Below are positions 16,510 through 24,404 of a stretch of DNA of 31,924 nucleotides, piece after piece (within the stretch, counting starts at the first letter, position 1; each line of letters opens with the position of its first letter). The translations under genes were made by a program, and so were the position numbers. The DNA is from an uncultured Zetaproteobacteria bacterium (GTDB taxonomy: Bacteria > Pseudomonadota > Zetaproteobacteria > Mariprofundales > Mariprofundaceae). The notes under the pieces are model-generated. The model saw only the letters and a list, made by a program, of their open reading frames with translations, searched no databases and was not told the origin of the DNA. The stretch is from contig CAMZLX010000152.1 in the NCBI GenBank assembly GCA_947311795.1, positions 1 through 31,924 on the forward strand, in the 5' to 3' direction.

Positions 16510-18936
16510 TTGGCTAAAGTTGATCAATCTACATCCAATGAATCGGGTGATGAAAATCTAAATTTACCTGTTTTACCCTTGCGTGATATTGTGATGTTTC
16601 CCCACATGATTGTGCCTCTGTTTGTTGGGCGTGAGAAATCTGTGACGGCTTTGGAAGAAGTGATGGCGTCAGGCAAAAAGATTATTTTGTTAGCTCAACG
16701 TGACCCTGAAGAGGATGCGCCAGCTATGGATGGTTTATTTCCCATTGGCACATTGGGGAATATTTTGCAGCTGCTTAAACTTCCCGATGGCACCATCAAA
16801 GTGTTGATTGAAGGGCAAGAGCGTGTACGTGTGTCGGATTTGCAAGAAGGCGATTGTTTGCGTGGACGTTATGAAGTCCTGCCTGAAGCAGAAGAAGATG
16901 AACAAGAGCAAGAACAAGTTGCTCGCGCAGTACTTAATCAATTTGAAGCTTATGCAAAGCTCAATAAAAAGATTGCCCCTGAAGTTATGGTTTCTGTCTC
17001 TGGTGTGGAAGGTGTAGACCGTCTTGCAGATACCATTGCTTCCCACCTAAGCCTAAAAGTGGAAGAAAAACAGGCGTTGTTGGAAATGACATCTGTGATT
17101 GAACGGCTGGAAAAAATCTTCGCATATATGGAAGATGAAATGGATATGTTGCAGGTGGATAAACGTGTGCGTTCTCGCGTGAAGCGGCAAATGGAAAAAA
17201 GCCAGCGGGAATATTATTTGTCTGAACAAATGAAAGCGATTCAAAAAGAATTGGGTGAAGAAGATTCACATTCTGATTTGGAAGAGATTGCTAAAAAAAT
17301 AGAAACATTGGGTTTGAGCAAAGAGGCGAAAGAAAAAGCAGTTTCTGAATTGAAGAAGCTTAAAATGATGCCGCCGATGAGTTCAGAGGCAACGGTGTTG
17401 CGTGGTTATTTGGATTGGATTGTCGATTTGCCGTGGAAAAAACGGTCGCGTATCCGCAAGGATTTGACTGCGGCTGAAGAAGTGCTGGATGCCGATCACT
17501 TTGGTTTGGATAAGGTGAAGGAGCGAATTCTTGAGCATTTAGCGGTGCTGCAACTGGTTAAAAAAGTAAAAGGTCCAATTCTTTGTTTTGTTGGCCCTCC
17601 AGGTGTGGGTAAAACATCTTTAGCGAAATCGATTGCTCGCGCCACCAAACGAGAGTTTGTACGGATGAGCTTGGGTGGTGTGCGTGATGAAGCGGAAATC
17701 CGTGGGCATAGACGCACTTATATTGGTTCTATGCCAGGCAAAGTAATTAAATCCATGAAGAAGGCAGGTGTGAAAAACCCGCTAATTTTATTGGATGAAA
17801 TTGATAAAATGGGTGCAGATCATAGAGGCGATCCATCGGCTGCGTTGTTGGAAGTATTAGATCCAGAGCAAAATAATACGTTTAACGACCACTACTTAGA
17901 AGTGGATTACGATTTATCGGATGTTATGTTTGTAACCACGGCGAACAGCATGAATATTCCAGGTCCACTTTTGGATAGAATGGAAATTATTCGTATTTCA
18001 GGTTATACAGAGCAAGAGAAACTTGCTATTGCGAAGAAATACTTATTACCCAAACAAATTAAAAATCACGGGCTTAAAGGTAAACAAGTTGAATTGTCGG
18101 ATGATGTAATTACCGATGTTATCCGATATTATACACGAGAAGCAGGCGTGCGTGGTTTGGAGCGTGTGTTGGCAAAAATTTGTCGAAAAATTGCGCGCCA
18201 AGTGGTTTTGTCCAAAGACGAGACAACCAAATCTGTTCAATCTGATGATTTAGAAATGTTACTTGGCGTAAAACAATATCGCTTTGGCATGGCGGAAGCT
18301 CATGATGAAGTGGGCGTGGTTACTGGGCTTGCTTGGACAGAGGTAGGCGGTGAATTGCTGCAAATCGAAACAGCACTTACGCCAGGCAAAGGTAAATTAA
18401 CGGTAACAGGGCAGTTGGGTGATGTGATGCAAGAATCGATTCAAGCAGCACTGACATACGTGCGCTCGCGCGCTGAACCTTTAGGCTTAAAACCTGATTT
18501 TCATCAAAAAGTGGATATTCATGTACATGTGCCTGAAGGTGCAATTCCTAAAGATGGTCCGTCGGCAGGCTTGGCAATGGCAACTTCTATTGTTTCCGCG
18601 CTTACGGGTATCCCTGTTCGCAGGGAGGTTTGCATGACAGGTGAAATTACGTTGCGTGGTAAAAGTTTGCCCATAGGTGGGCTAAAAGAAAAGCTTCTTG
18701 CAGCGCATAGAGGCGGCTTAACTACAGCAATTATCCCTGAAGAGAATCGCAAGGACATGAAGGAAGTGCCTGAAATTATTAAAAATTCCATGAAAATGGC
18801 GTATGCTGAAAGCATGGATGATGTGTTAAAGTGTGCTTTAACACATTTGCCAGAGGGTATGCGAGGTAGTGTTGCTTTTGTACCGTCTGTTATTTCAGGT
18901 ATTCAGCTGAATGAAGGGAGTGCAACTGCACATTAG
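16510..18936 (+). CDS. lon: ATP-dependent protease Lon
   Basis: 808-residue cytoplasmic AAA+ protease that degrades damaged and short-lived regulatory proteins. The N-terminal substrate-recognition domain begins at LNLPVLPLRDIVMFPHMIVP, followed by a coiled region, the ATPase with Walker A GPPGVGKT (362-369) and Walker B LILLDEIDK, and the C-terminal protease domain with the Ser685-Lys728 dyad (DGPSAGLA, GGLKEKLLAA). Translation starts at TTG 16510, preceded by GAGG; the nearby ATG at 16490 is in another frame. It lies between clpX and hup, an order frequent in proteobacteria. A heat-shock-like promoter precedes it. Confidence 0.97.
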   Translation: MAKVDQSTSNESGDENLNLPVLPLRDIVMFPHMIVPLFVGREKSVTALEEVMASGKKIILLAQRDPEEDAPAMDGLFPIGTLGNILQLLKLPDGTIKVLIEGQERVRVSDLQEGDCLRGRYEVLPEAEEDEQEQEQVARAVLNQFEAYAKLNKKIAPEVMVSVSGVEGVDRLADTIASHLSLKVEEKQALLEMTSVIERLEKIFAYMEDEMDMLQVDKRVRSRVKRQMEKSQREYYLSEQMKAIQKELGEEDSHSDLEEIAKKIETLGLSKEAKEKAVSELKKLKMMPPMSSEATVLRGYLDWIVDLPWKKRSRIRKDLTAAEEVLDADHFGLDKVKERILEHLAVLQLVKKVKGPILCFVGPPGVGKTSLAKSIARATKREFVRMSLGGVRDEAEIRGHRRTYIGSMPGKVIKSMKKAGVKNPLILLDEIDKMGADHRGDPSAALLEVLDPEQNNTFNDHYLEVDYDLSDVMFVTTANSMNIPGPLLDRMEIIRISGYTEQEKLAIAKKYLLPKQIKNHGLKGKQVELSDDVITDVIRYYTREAGVRGLERVLAKICRKIARQVVLSKDETTKSVQSDDLEMLLGVKQYRFGMAEAHDEVGVVTGLAWTEVGGELLQIETALTPGKGKLTVTGQLGDVMQESIQAALTYVRSRAEPLGLKPDFHQKVDIHVHVPEGAIPKDGPSAGLAMATSIVSALTGIPVRREVCMTGEITLRGKSLPIGGLKEKLLAAHRGGLTTAIIPEENRKDMKEVPEIIKNSMKMAYAESMDDVLKCALTHLPEGMRGSVAFVPSVISGIQLNEGSATAH

Positions 18937-18957
18937 TGTGTAAAAAACAAAAAACCG

Positions 18958-19003
18958 TTGACGAGATATGCTGGGGCTGCTTAGGTTCGACGTATCTTGT
19001 TAA
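18958..19003 (+). other. Hairpin upstream of hup with conserved-looking loop (element A)
   Basis: Stem TTGACGAGATA / TATCTTGTTAA (11 pairs, two of them G-U) encloses a 24-base loop containing TGGGGCTGCTTAGGTTCG. No T-tract follows, so it is not an intrinsic terminator. A similar loop on a different stem occurs after hup. It may lie in the lon 3' end or the hup leader, depending on where hup transcription starts. TAAAAT at 19011-19016 is a possible -10 box just downstream. Confidence 0.5.
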
Positions 19004-19031
19004 AAAGATTTAAAATACTCTGGAGGGTAGA

Positions 19032-19304
19032 ATGAAAAAAATAGATTTAATTAACCACGTTGCTGATACAGCAGGTTTGAGTAAGGTTGATGCTGGTGCA
19101 GCTGTTGATGCTGTGATCGGTGGAATTACTGGCGCATTGTCTGGTGGCGATAGCGTTAGCTTAGTAGGATTTGGTACATTTTCAGTAACTGACCGCGCAG
19201 CACGTACAGCACGTAACCCACGTACTGGTGAGCCTATTCAAGTAGCAGCTTCTAAAGCACCTAAATTTAAAGCTGGTAAAGGCTTGAAAGACGCTGTTAA
19301 ATAA
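19032..19304 (+). CDS. hup: DNA-binding protein HU
   Basis: 90-residue nucleoid-associated protein that binds and bends DNA as a dimer without strong sequence preference. The whole HU/IHF fold is present: N-terminal helices (KKIDLINHVADTAGLSKVDA), the GFGTFSV turn (46-52), the DNA-inserting beta arm with ARNPRTGEPIQV (61-72), and a C-terminal helix with KFKAGKGLKDAVK. Sequence and position after lon favour HU-beta over IHF. The start follows TGGAGGG. Hairpins with similar loops lie on both sides of the gene. Confidence 0.97.
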   Translation: MKKIDLINHVADTAGLSKVDAGAAVDAVIGGITGALSGGDSVSLVGFGTFSVTDRAARTARNPRTGEPIQVAASKAPKFKAGKGLKDAVK

Positions 19305-19318
19305 TAACTAAATTAATA

Positions 19319-19364
19319 CTTGCAAAGTGGTTGGGGCTCGCTAATGTTCGCCCACTTTTGCAAG
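19319..19364 (+). other. Hairpin downstream of hup with conserved-looking loop (element B)
   Basis: Stem CTTGCAAAGTGG / CCACTTTTGCAAG (12 pairs with one bulged base) encloses a 21-base loop containing TGGGGCTCGCTAATGTTCG, which matches the element A loop at 16 of 19 aligned positions. No T-tract follows. Its 3' arm overlaps a second small hairpin, CAAGGG / CCCTTG at 19361-19375, so the two cannot form fully at the same time. It ends 17 bases before tRNA-Val. Confidence 0.5.
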
Positions 19365-19381
19365 GGTTGCCCTTGGAAAGA

Positions 19382-19457
19382 GGGCGCTTAGCTCAGTTGG
19401 TAGAGCACCGCCCTTACAAGGCGGTGGTCGCAGGTTCGAGTCCTGCAGCGCCCACCA
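19382..19457 (+). tRNA. tRNA-Val (anticodon UAC)
   Basis: 76 bases including encoded CCA. Acceptor GGGCGCT pairs with AGCGCCC; the D-arm is GCTC AGTTGGTA GAGC; the anticodon stem CCGCC/GGCGG encloses CTTACAA, giving TAC; the T-arm is GCAGG TTCGAGT CCTGC. It reads GUA and related valine codons. One base separates it from tRNA-Asp, so the two are certainly co-transcribed. Confidence 0.97.
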
Positions 19458-19458
19458 T

Positions 19459-19535
19459 GGAGCGGTAGTTCAGTTGGTTAGAATGCCGGCCTGTCACGCC
19501 GGAGGTCGCGGGTTCGAGTCCCGTCCGCTCCGCCA
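19459..19535 (+). tRNA. tRNA-Asp (anticodon GUC)
   Basis: 77 bases including encoded CCA. Acceptor GGAGCGG pairs with CCGCTCC, with the discriminator G expected for tRNA-Asp. Anticodon stem CCGGC/GCCGG encloses CTGTCAC, giving GTC. The T-arm is GCGGG TTCGAGT CCCGT. It forms a pair with tRNA-Val and is followed directly by a terminator. Confidence 0.97.
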
Positions 19536-19540
19536 TTATG

Positions 19541-19576
19541 AAAAGCCTCTTGGTTAAATCCAAGGGGCTTTTTTTT
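19541..19576 (+). terminator. Intrinsic terminator after the tRNA pair
   Basis: A 13-pair stem, AAAAGCCTCTTGG / CCAAGGGGCTTTT, with one T-G pair and a six-base loop, is followed by a run of T. It ends the hup/tRNA transcript six bases after the tRNA-Asp CCA. Confidence 0.9.
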
Positions 19577-19638
19577 GTATTTTATTTTCTCAATATATTG
19601 TTTAAGACAAGGGTGTTGTCATATGCTAAGCTTCACTT

Positions 19639-20148
19639 ATGTTTGATTTACAAAATGATGATGCGCCTGAATATGAGCGCCCCAATAAAACGCTACAACG
19701 TCGAGAAGCTTTGGCGATGTTGGACTTGGCAAAACGTTTACTTGAACTCCAGCCTTCACAGTGGGTGAGTATTGGTTTAACCGATGAGGTCATTGATGCT
19801 TTAACGGCATCAAAAAATATGCCACAGCATGGCGCTCAAAAACGTCAGCTTAAACGGGTCGCAAAATTGCTTCGCGACCAAGATGTCAGTAGTGCGCAAG
19901 ACGCAGTTGAAAATGAAGTAAAACAAACACAAGCCGTGAATACGGCATTTCATAAAGTAGAAATGTGGCGGGATAAACTTATCTTAGGTGACCGAGATGT
20001 TATTACATCTTTTTTGCAGGCGTATCCCAGCACACATGCGCAAACATTAAATCAGATGGTTCGCAATGCAAAACGGGAACAAGTACAGGGTAAATCACCT
20101 AAGTCCGCAAAATTATTGTTTAAGTTTATTCGGGATGAACTGGGCTAG
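19639..20148 (+). CDS. darP: DarP (YjgA, DUF615) ribosome maturation factor
   Basis: 169-residue, mostly helical, highly charged protein of the YjgA/DUF615 family, named DarP in E. coli, where it binds late 50S precursors and promotes subunit maturation. Recognisable features are the N-terminal PNKTLQRREALAMLDLAKRL, the basic QKRQLKRVAKLLRDQD (about 67-82), the central HKVEMWRDKLILGD and the C-terminal KSAKLLFKFIRDEL. The ATG at 19639 has no clear Shine-Dalgarno sequence. A GACAA/TTGTC inverted repeat (19606-19620) lies just upstream. It is a single gene between the tRNA terminator and the glpX leader. Confidence 0.93.
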   Translation: MFDLQNDDAPEYERPNKTLQRREALAMLDLAKRLLELQPSQWVSIGLTDEVIDALTASKNMPQHGAQKRQLKRVAKLLRDQDVSSAQDAVENEVKQTQAVNTAFHKVEMWRDKLILGDRDVITSFLQAYPSTHAQTLNQMVRNAKREQVQGKSPKSAKLLFKFIRDELG

Positions 20149-20174
20149 TTGCGTAGTTTTTAAGATGTGCTTCT

Positions 20175-20187
20175 CTTGATATTCAAG
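20175..20187. promoter_or_regulatory. Inverted repeat CTTGATATTCAAG, candidate operator upstream of glpX
   Basis: CTTGA-TAT-TCAAG is a 13-bp inverted repeat with a three-base centre, 97 bases before the glpX start. Its TTGA...TCAA core resembles the dyad core bound by LysR-type regulators, the family of the Calvin-cycle regulator CbbR. It could instead be a weak end-of-transcript hairpin for darP, since a T-run follows at 20195-20199. No cbbR gene is visible in the window. Confidence 0.3.
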
Positions 20188-20212
20188 GGTCGATTTTTTA
20201 ATTGCTTTCGGT

Positions 20213-20246
20213 TATAGTGCGCCTCCTCGGAGCGATAACCGAGGGG
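20213..20246 (+). promoter_or_regulatory. glpX promoter and leader hairpin
   Basis: TATAGT (20213-20218) followed by GCGCC resembles a -10 box with a GC-rich discriminator. Just downstream, CTCCTCGG (20223-20230) pairs with CCGAGGGG (20239-20246) around loop AGCGATAA. A competing pairing, TCGGTTAT (20208-20215) with ATAACCGA (20235-20242), spans the same bases. A second TATAGT at 20256-20261 could be an alternative -10 box. The -35 boxes are poor for both. Confidence 0.35.
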
Positions 20247-20283
20247 AAATCACTGTATAGTATAAGTTATTTGGGGAGGGCGA

Positions 20284-21237
20284 ATGTCCACAGTTGCAGA
20301 TCTAAAGATTGATTTAGTAGAAGTTTGTGAGGCGGCAGCACGTGCATGTGCGCCGTTTGTTGGTTCTGGTCAGAAAGACGAAGGTGATGGTTTTGCCGTT
20401 GATGCGATGCGTGAACGCATCAATCAAGTGAAGATGAAAGGTGTGATTGTTATCGGAGAAGGTGCTAAAGATGAAGCACCAGCATTATATGATGATGAAG
20501 AAGTCGGCACAGGATCAGGTATTGGCGTTGATATAGCGGTCGACCCGATTGAAGGCACAAACTTATTTGCCCGTGATGCATCAGGTTCTATCGTTACGTT
20601 GGCTGCAGCACCTGCAGGCACGATGTATCGCCCTGGTTCGTGTTTTTATATGGAAAAACAAGTGTATCCTAAAGCTGCGCGCGGAAAGATTGACCCAACA
20701 GCATCGGTTGAGGTGCGCTTAACCCAATTGGCGAAAGCATTGGATAAAGATATTAAAGAAATCACAGTGTTTGTGCTGGATAAGCCGCGTCATCAAGCTA
20801 TGATTCAAGAGATTTATGCTTGTGGTGCGAAAGTTCGCTTGGCAACTGATGGTGATGTAAATGGTGCGATTCAAGCTATTCTAAATATGGGTTCTGATGC
20901 ATTATTTGGCATTGGTGGTACGCCTGAAGGTATTGTGACAGCATGTGCTGCACGCGCGATGGGCGCTGAAATGTTTGGTCGTATGGCACCGCAAAAAGAT
21001 TTCGAAATTGAGCTGTGTGAAAAAGAAGGTATTGATACTGAGCGTTACATTACGCGCGATGAGTTGGTAACTTCTGATGACTGTATGTTTATTGCCACAG
21101 GTTTAACCAGTGGTGAATATGTTGACCATGTTAAAGTTGGTAGTGATGTTGATGGTAAATATATGGTGACTGATACTGTCGTTCTTTCAGGTTCAGTAGG
21201 TAATATTCGTCGTGTTCAAACGACGCTGCACGTTTAA
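20284..21237 (+). CDS. glpX: Class II fructose-1,6-bisphosphatase (GlpX), probably also sedoheptulose-bisphosphatase
   Basis: 317-residue Li-sensitive-type phosphatase that dephosphorylates fructose-1,6-bisphosphate; in autotrophs relatives also hydrolyse sedoheptulose-1,7-bisphosphate. Metal-site residues expected for GlpX are visible at Asp35, Glu59 (VIGEGAKDEAP), Asp87 and Glu90 (AVDPIEGTNL). The length is close to E. coli GlpX (336). Translation starts at ATG 20284 after GGGGAGGG. It is the first gene of a cluster that continues with transketolase, GAPDH, phosphoglycerate kinase, pyruvate kinase and Calvin-type aldolase. That context supports a role in ribulose-bisphosphate regeneration and gluconeogenesis, not glycerol use. 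Confidence 0.94.
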   Translation: MSTVADLKIDLVEVCEAAARACAPFVGSGQKDEGDGFAVDAMRERINQVKMKGVIVIGEGAKDEAPALYDDEEVGTGSGIGVDIAVDPIEGTNLFARDASGSIVTLAAAPAGTMYRPGSCFYMEKQVYPKAARGKIDPTASVEVRLTQLAKALDKDIKEITVFVLDKPRHQAMIQEIYACGAKVRLATDGDVNGAIQAILNMGSDALFGIGGTPEGIVTACAARAMGAEMFGRMAPQKDFEIELCEKEGIDTERYITRDELVTSDDCMFIATGLTSGEYVDHVKVGSDVDGKYMVTDTVVLSGSVGNIRRVQTTLHV

Positions 21238-21281
21238 AATTTTGTTTTAGAAATCTAAGTATAAATAGGTAAGAGGTAAGT

Positions 21282-23267
21282 ATGAGTAATAATCGTAGAC
21301 ACTTGGCGAATGCAGTTCGCGCGTTGGCAATGGATGCAGTACAAAAAGCGAATTCAGGTCACCCTGGCGCACCTATGGGCATGGCAGATATTGCCGAAGT
21401 GCTTTGGAATGACTATATGAAGCACAATCCGACCAACCCTAAGTGGGCTGACCGAGACCGTTTTATTCTTTCGAACGGTCATGGTTCAATGTTGATTTAC
21501 TCTTTGTTGCACTTAACAGGCTATGATTTGGGTATTGAAGACATTAAACAATTCCGCCAACTGCACTCACGTACGCCGGGTCATCCTGAATACGGATATG
21601 CGCCTGGTATTGAAACGACAACAGGTCCTTTGGGTCAAGGTATTACCAATGGTGTAGGTATGGCATTGGCTGAAAAAACATTGGCAGCTCAATTTAATAA
21701 ACCAAACCATACAATTGTTGACCATAATACTTATGTGTTTTTGGGTGATGGTTGTTTGATGGAAGGTATTTCTCACGAAGCATGTTCTTTGGCTGGCACA
21801 CTTGGCTTGGGTAAGTTGATTGCATTCTGGGATGACAATGGTATTTCAATTGATGGTGAAGTTGAAGGTTGGTTCACAGATGACACCGCTAAACGTTTTG
21901 AAGCCTATGGCTGGCAAGTGATTCGTGATGTTGATGGTCATGATGCAGAGGAAATTAAAGCTGCGATTGAAACTGCAAAAGCTGAAACAGGTAAACCAAC
22001 CATGATTTGCTGTAAAACAATCATTGGTTTTGGTTCACCCAACAAAGCGGGCTCACATGATTGCCATGGTGCTGCTTTGGGTGATAAAGAAATCGCATTG
22101 GTTCGCAAAGAGCTAAACTGGGATGCTGCACCATTTGAAATTCCTGCTGATGTTTATGAAGGTTGGGATAATAAAGACGCGGGTCAAGCTGCTGAATCCG
22201 AATGGGACAAAACATTCGCCGCATATGCTGCTGAGTATCCAGACGAAGCTGCAGAGTTTACACGCCGTATCAATGGTGACCTGATTGAGGAATGGGAATC
22301 TACTGTGGATGCATTTATCGCTGAAACTGCTGCGAAAGGTGATACGATTGCAACACGTAAAGCATCGCAAAATTCGATTGAGGCACTTGCAAAAGTAACG
22401 CCAGAATTTTTGGGTGGTTCTGCTGACCTTGCAGGCTCTAACTTAACGCTTTGGTCAGGTGCAAAACCTGTGATTGACCATGCTGATGGTAACTATGTGA
22501 ACTACGGTGTGCGTGAATTTGGTATGGCTGCAATGATTAATGGTATCAGCCTGCATGGCGGTTTTGTGCCTTACGGTGCAACATTCTTAATGTTCTCTGA
22601 ATATGCTCGTAATGCATTGCGTATGGCGGCATTGATGAAGCAAGGGCATATCGAAGTGTTTACCCATGACTCTATTGGTTTGGGTGAAGATGGTCCTACG
22701 CATCAACCTGTTGAGCAAACTGCAACCCTGCGCATGATTCCAAATATGGATGTTTGGCGCCCTTGCGATGCTGTGGAAACCGCAGTGGCTTGGAAAGTGG
22801 CTGTCAAAAATACAACACGCCCAACATCTATGATTTTGTCGCGTCAAAACCTTGTGCACCAAGACCGTACTGCAGATCAAATTAAAATGATTGAACGTGG
22901 TGGTTATATCCTTAAAGATTGTGAAGGCACACCTGACGTGATTGTGATTGCTACAGGTTCTGAACTTAATCTTGCTGTTGAGGCTGCTGCAGCATCAGAT
23001 AAGAAAGTTCGTGTGGTTTCTATGCCTTCAACCAATGTGTTTGATGAGCAAGATGCTGCGTATAAAGAGTCTGTGCTTCCTGCTTCTGTTGCAAGTCGTG
23101 TTGCGGTTGAAGCTGGTGTAACAGGTTTCTGGGGTAAATATGTAGGCTTGAATGGTAAAGTGGTGGGTATTGATACTTTCGGTGAATCAGCGCCAGCAGA
23201 TGAACTATTCAAAATGTTTGGCTTCACGGTTGAAGCAGTTGTGTCTGCAATCAACGAAGTCGCTTAA
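21282..23267 (+). CDS. tkt: Transketolase
   Basis: 661-residue thiamine-diphosphate enzyme that moves two-carbon units between sugar phosphates in the Calvin and pentose-phosphate cycles. Key features: SGHPGAPMGMA with His27, SNGHGSML with His67, the thiamine-binding segment GDGCLMEGISHEA (156-168) running to WDDNGISIDGE, and NYGVREFGMAA with the catalytic Glu that activates the cofactor. The length matches E. coli TktA (663). The ribosome site AAGAGGTAAG precedes ATG 21282. It lies 44 bases after glpX and 29 bases before gap, within one transcription unit. Confidence 0.98.
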   Translation: MSNNRRHLANAVRALAMDAVQKANSGHPGAPMGMADIAEVLWNDYMKHNPTNPKWADRDRFILSNGHGSMLIYSLLHLTGYDLGIEDIKQFRQLHSRTPGHPEYGYAPGIETTTGPLGQGITNGVGMALAEKTLAAQFNKPNHTIVDHNTYVFLGDGCLMEGISHEACSLAGTLGLGKLIAFWDDNGISIDGEVEGWFTDDTAKRFEAYGWQVIRDVDGHDAEEIKAAIETAKAETGKPTMICCKTIIGFGSPNKAGSHDCHGAALGDKEIALVRKELNWDAAPFEIPADVYEGWDNKDAGQAAESEWDKTFAAYAAEYPDEAAEFTRRINGDLIEEWESTVDAFIAETAAKGDTIATRKASQNSIEALAKVTPEFLGGSADLAGSNLTLWSGAKPVIDHADGNYVNYGVREFGMAAMINGISLHGGFVPYGATFLMFSEYARNALRMAALMKQGHIEVFTHDSIGLGEDGPTHQPVEQTATLRMIPNMDVWRPCDAVETAVAWKVAVKNTTRPTSMILSRQNLVHQDRTADQIKMIERGGYILKDCEGTPDVIVIATGSELNLAVEAAAASDKKVRVVSMPSTNVFDEQDAAYKESVLPASVASRVAVEAGVTGFWGKYVGLNGKVVGIDTFGESAPADELFKMFGFTVEAVVSAINEVA

Positions 23268-23296
23268 TTTTTTATAAAAAGAGAGGAGAGAGTAAG

Positions 23297-24298
23297 ATGA
23301 CAATTAAAGTTGGTATTAATGGATTTGGCCGTATTGGCCGCATGGTATTCCGTGCGATTAAAAAGGATTTCCCTAATCTGGAAGTTGTTGGCATCAATGA
23401 CCTGTTGGATAATGATTACTTAGCATATATGCTTAAGTATGATACTGCTCATGGTCGTTTTGATGGTGAAGTCACTGCAGTAGATGACACTTCATTTACA
23501 GTAGATGGGAATAAAATCCGTCTTTCAGCTGAGCGTAATCCAGCTGATCTTAAATGGGATGAAATTGGTGCAGAGCTCGTTATTGACTGTACAGGTTTCT
23601 TTTTAACGCAAGAAAGCTGCCAGCCACATATCGAAGCTGGCGCGAAAAAAGTTGTTCAATCAGCACCGTGCAAAGATGGTGGACCAATGTTTGTATACGG
23701 TGTGAACCATAACGAATATACAGGTGAAGCAATTATTTCAGCAGCATCTTGTACAACCAACTGCCTAGCACCAATCGCTAAAGTGATTCATGATAACTGG
23801 GGCTTGAAACGTGGTCTTATGACTACTGTTCATGCTTCAACTGCAACACAGAAAACGGTTGATGGACCTTCGATGAAAGATTGGCGTGGTGGCCGCTCAG
23901 TATTTGAAAATATCATTCCATCTTCAACAGGTGCTGCTAAAGCAGTAGGCGTAGTACTTCCTGAATTGAATGGTAAATTGACAGGTATGGCTTTCCGTAT
24001 TCCATCTGTTGACGTGTCCGTTGTAGATTTGACTTGTGAGTTGGATAAATCTGCATCATATGCTGATATTTGTGCTGCCATGAAAGAAGCTTCAGAAAGC
24101 TCTCTCAAAGGTACACTTCAATACACAGATGAAATGGTTGTGTCTTCTGACTTCCGCGGCATCAGTGCATCGTCAATTTTTGATGCTGGTGCAGGCATTG
24201 CATTGGATGACACATTCGTTAAAGTCGTATCTTGGTACGATAACGAATATGGTTACACATGTAACATGCTTAGGTTGGCTGAACACGTAGCGAAATAA
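23297..24298 (+). CDS. gap: Glyceraldehyde-3-phosphate dehydrogenase, type I
   Basis: 333-residue enzyme interconverting glyceraldehyde-3-phosphate and 1,3-bisphosphoglycerate; in a Calvin-cycle setting it runs in the reductive direction. The Rossmann start is GINGFGRIGRMVFRA, and INDLLD with Asp35 after strand 2 is typical of NAD-preferring forms. The active-site segment SAASCTTNC places the catalytic cysteine at 152 and His179 in TTVHASTATQ. WYDNEYGY at the C-terminus is standard. A GAGAGGAGAG ribosome site precedes it. A strong terminator hairpin follows, so expression of gap and upstream genes can exceed that of pgk. Confidence 0.98.
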   Translation: MTIKVGINGFGRIGRMVFRAIKKDFPNLEVVGINDLLDNDYLAYMLKYDTAHGRFDGEVTAVDDTSFTVDGNKIRLSAERNPADLKWDEIGAELVIDCTGFFLTQESCQPHIEAGAKKVVQSAPCKDGGPMFVYGVNHNEYTGEAIISAASCTTNCLAPIAKVIHDNWGLKRGLMTTVHASTATQKTVDGPSMKDWRGGRSVFENIIPSSTGAAKAVGVVLPELNGKLTGMAFRIPSVDVSVVDLTCELDKSASYADICAAMKEASESSLKGTLQYTDEMVVSSDFRGISASSIFDAGAGIALDDTFVKVVSWYDNEYGYTCNMLRLAEHVAK

Positions 24299-24306
24299 AA
24301 CTTAGT

Positions 24307-24346
24307 GTAGGGCTTTGGTTTACGCCGAAGCCCTACGTTTGTTTTT
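24307..24346 (+). terminator. Intrinsic terminator between gap and pgk
   Basis: A 12-pair stem, GTAGGGCTTTGG / CCGAAGCCCTAC, with one T-G pair and loop TTTACG, is followed by GTTTGTTTTT. It begins nine bases after the gap stop codon, inside what otherwise looks like one operon. It may be partly read through, or pgk may have its own promoter in the 58 bases that follow. Confidence 0.8.
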
Positions 24347-24404
24347 GTGTATTCAATAGAGTGGATAAAAACAAACGTTTATAAGAAATAAAGAGGAGTA
24401 AACA

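Noticed and set aside
18972..18992. GGGGCTG...GGTTCGACG in the loop of element A resembles the 5' end of tmRNA.
   Set aside because: No matching 3' acceptor strand with CCA, no tag-peptide reading frame and no pseudoknot region follow; hup starts about 40 bases later.
20175..20200. CTTGATATTCAAG followed by a T-run as an intrinsic terminator of darP.
   Set aside because: The stem is only five pairs, AT-rich, with seven bases before the T-run, so it is too weak to call; kept only as a possible operator.
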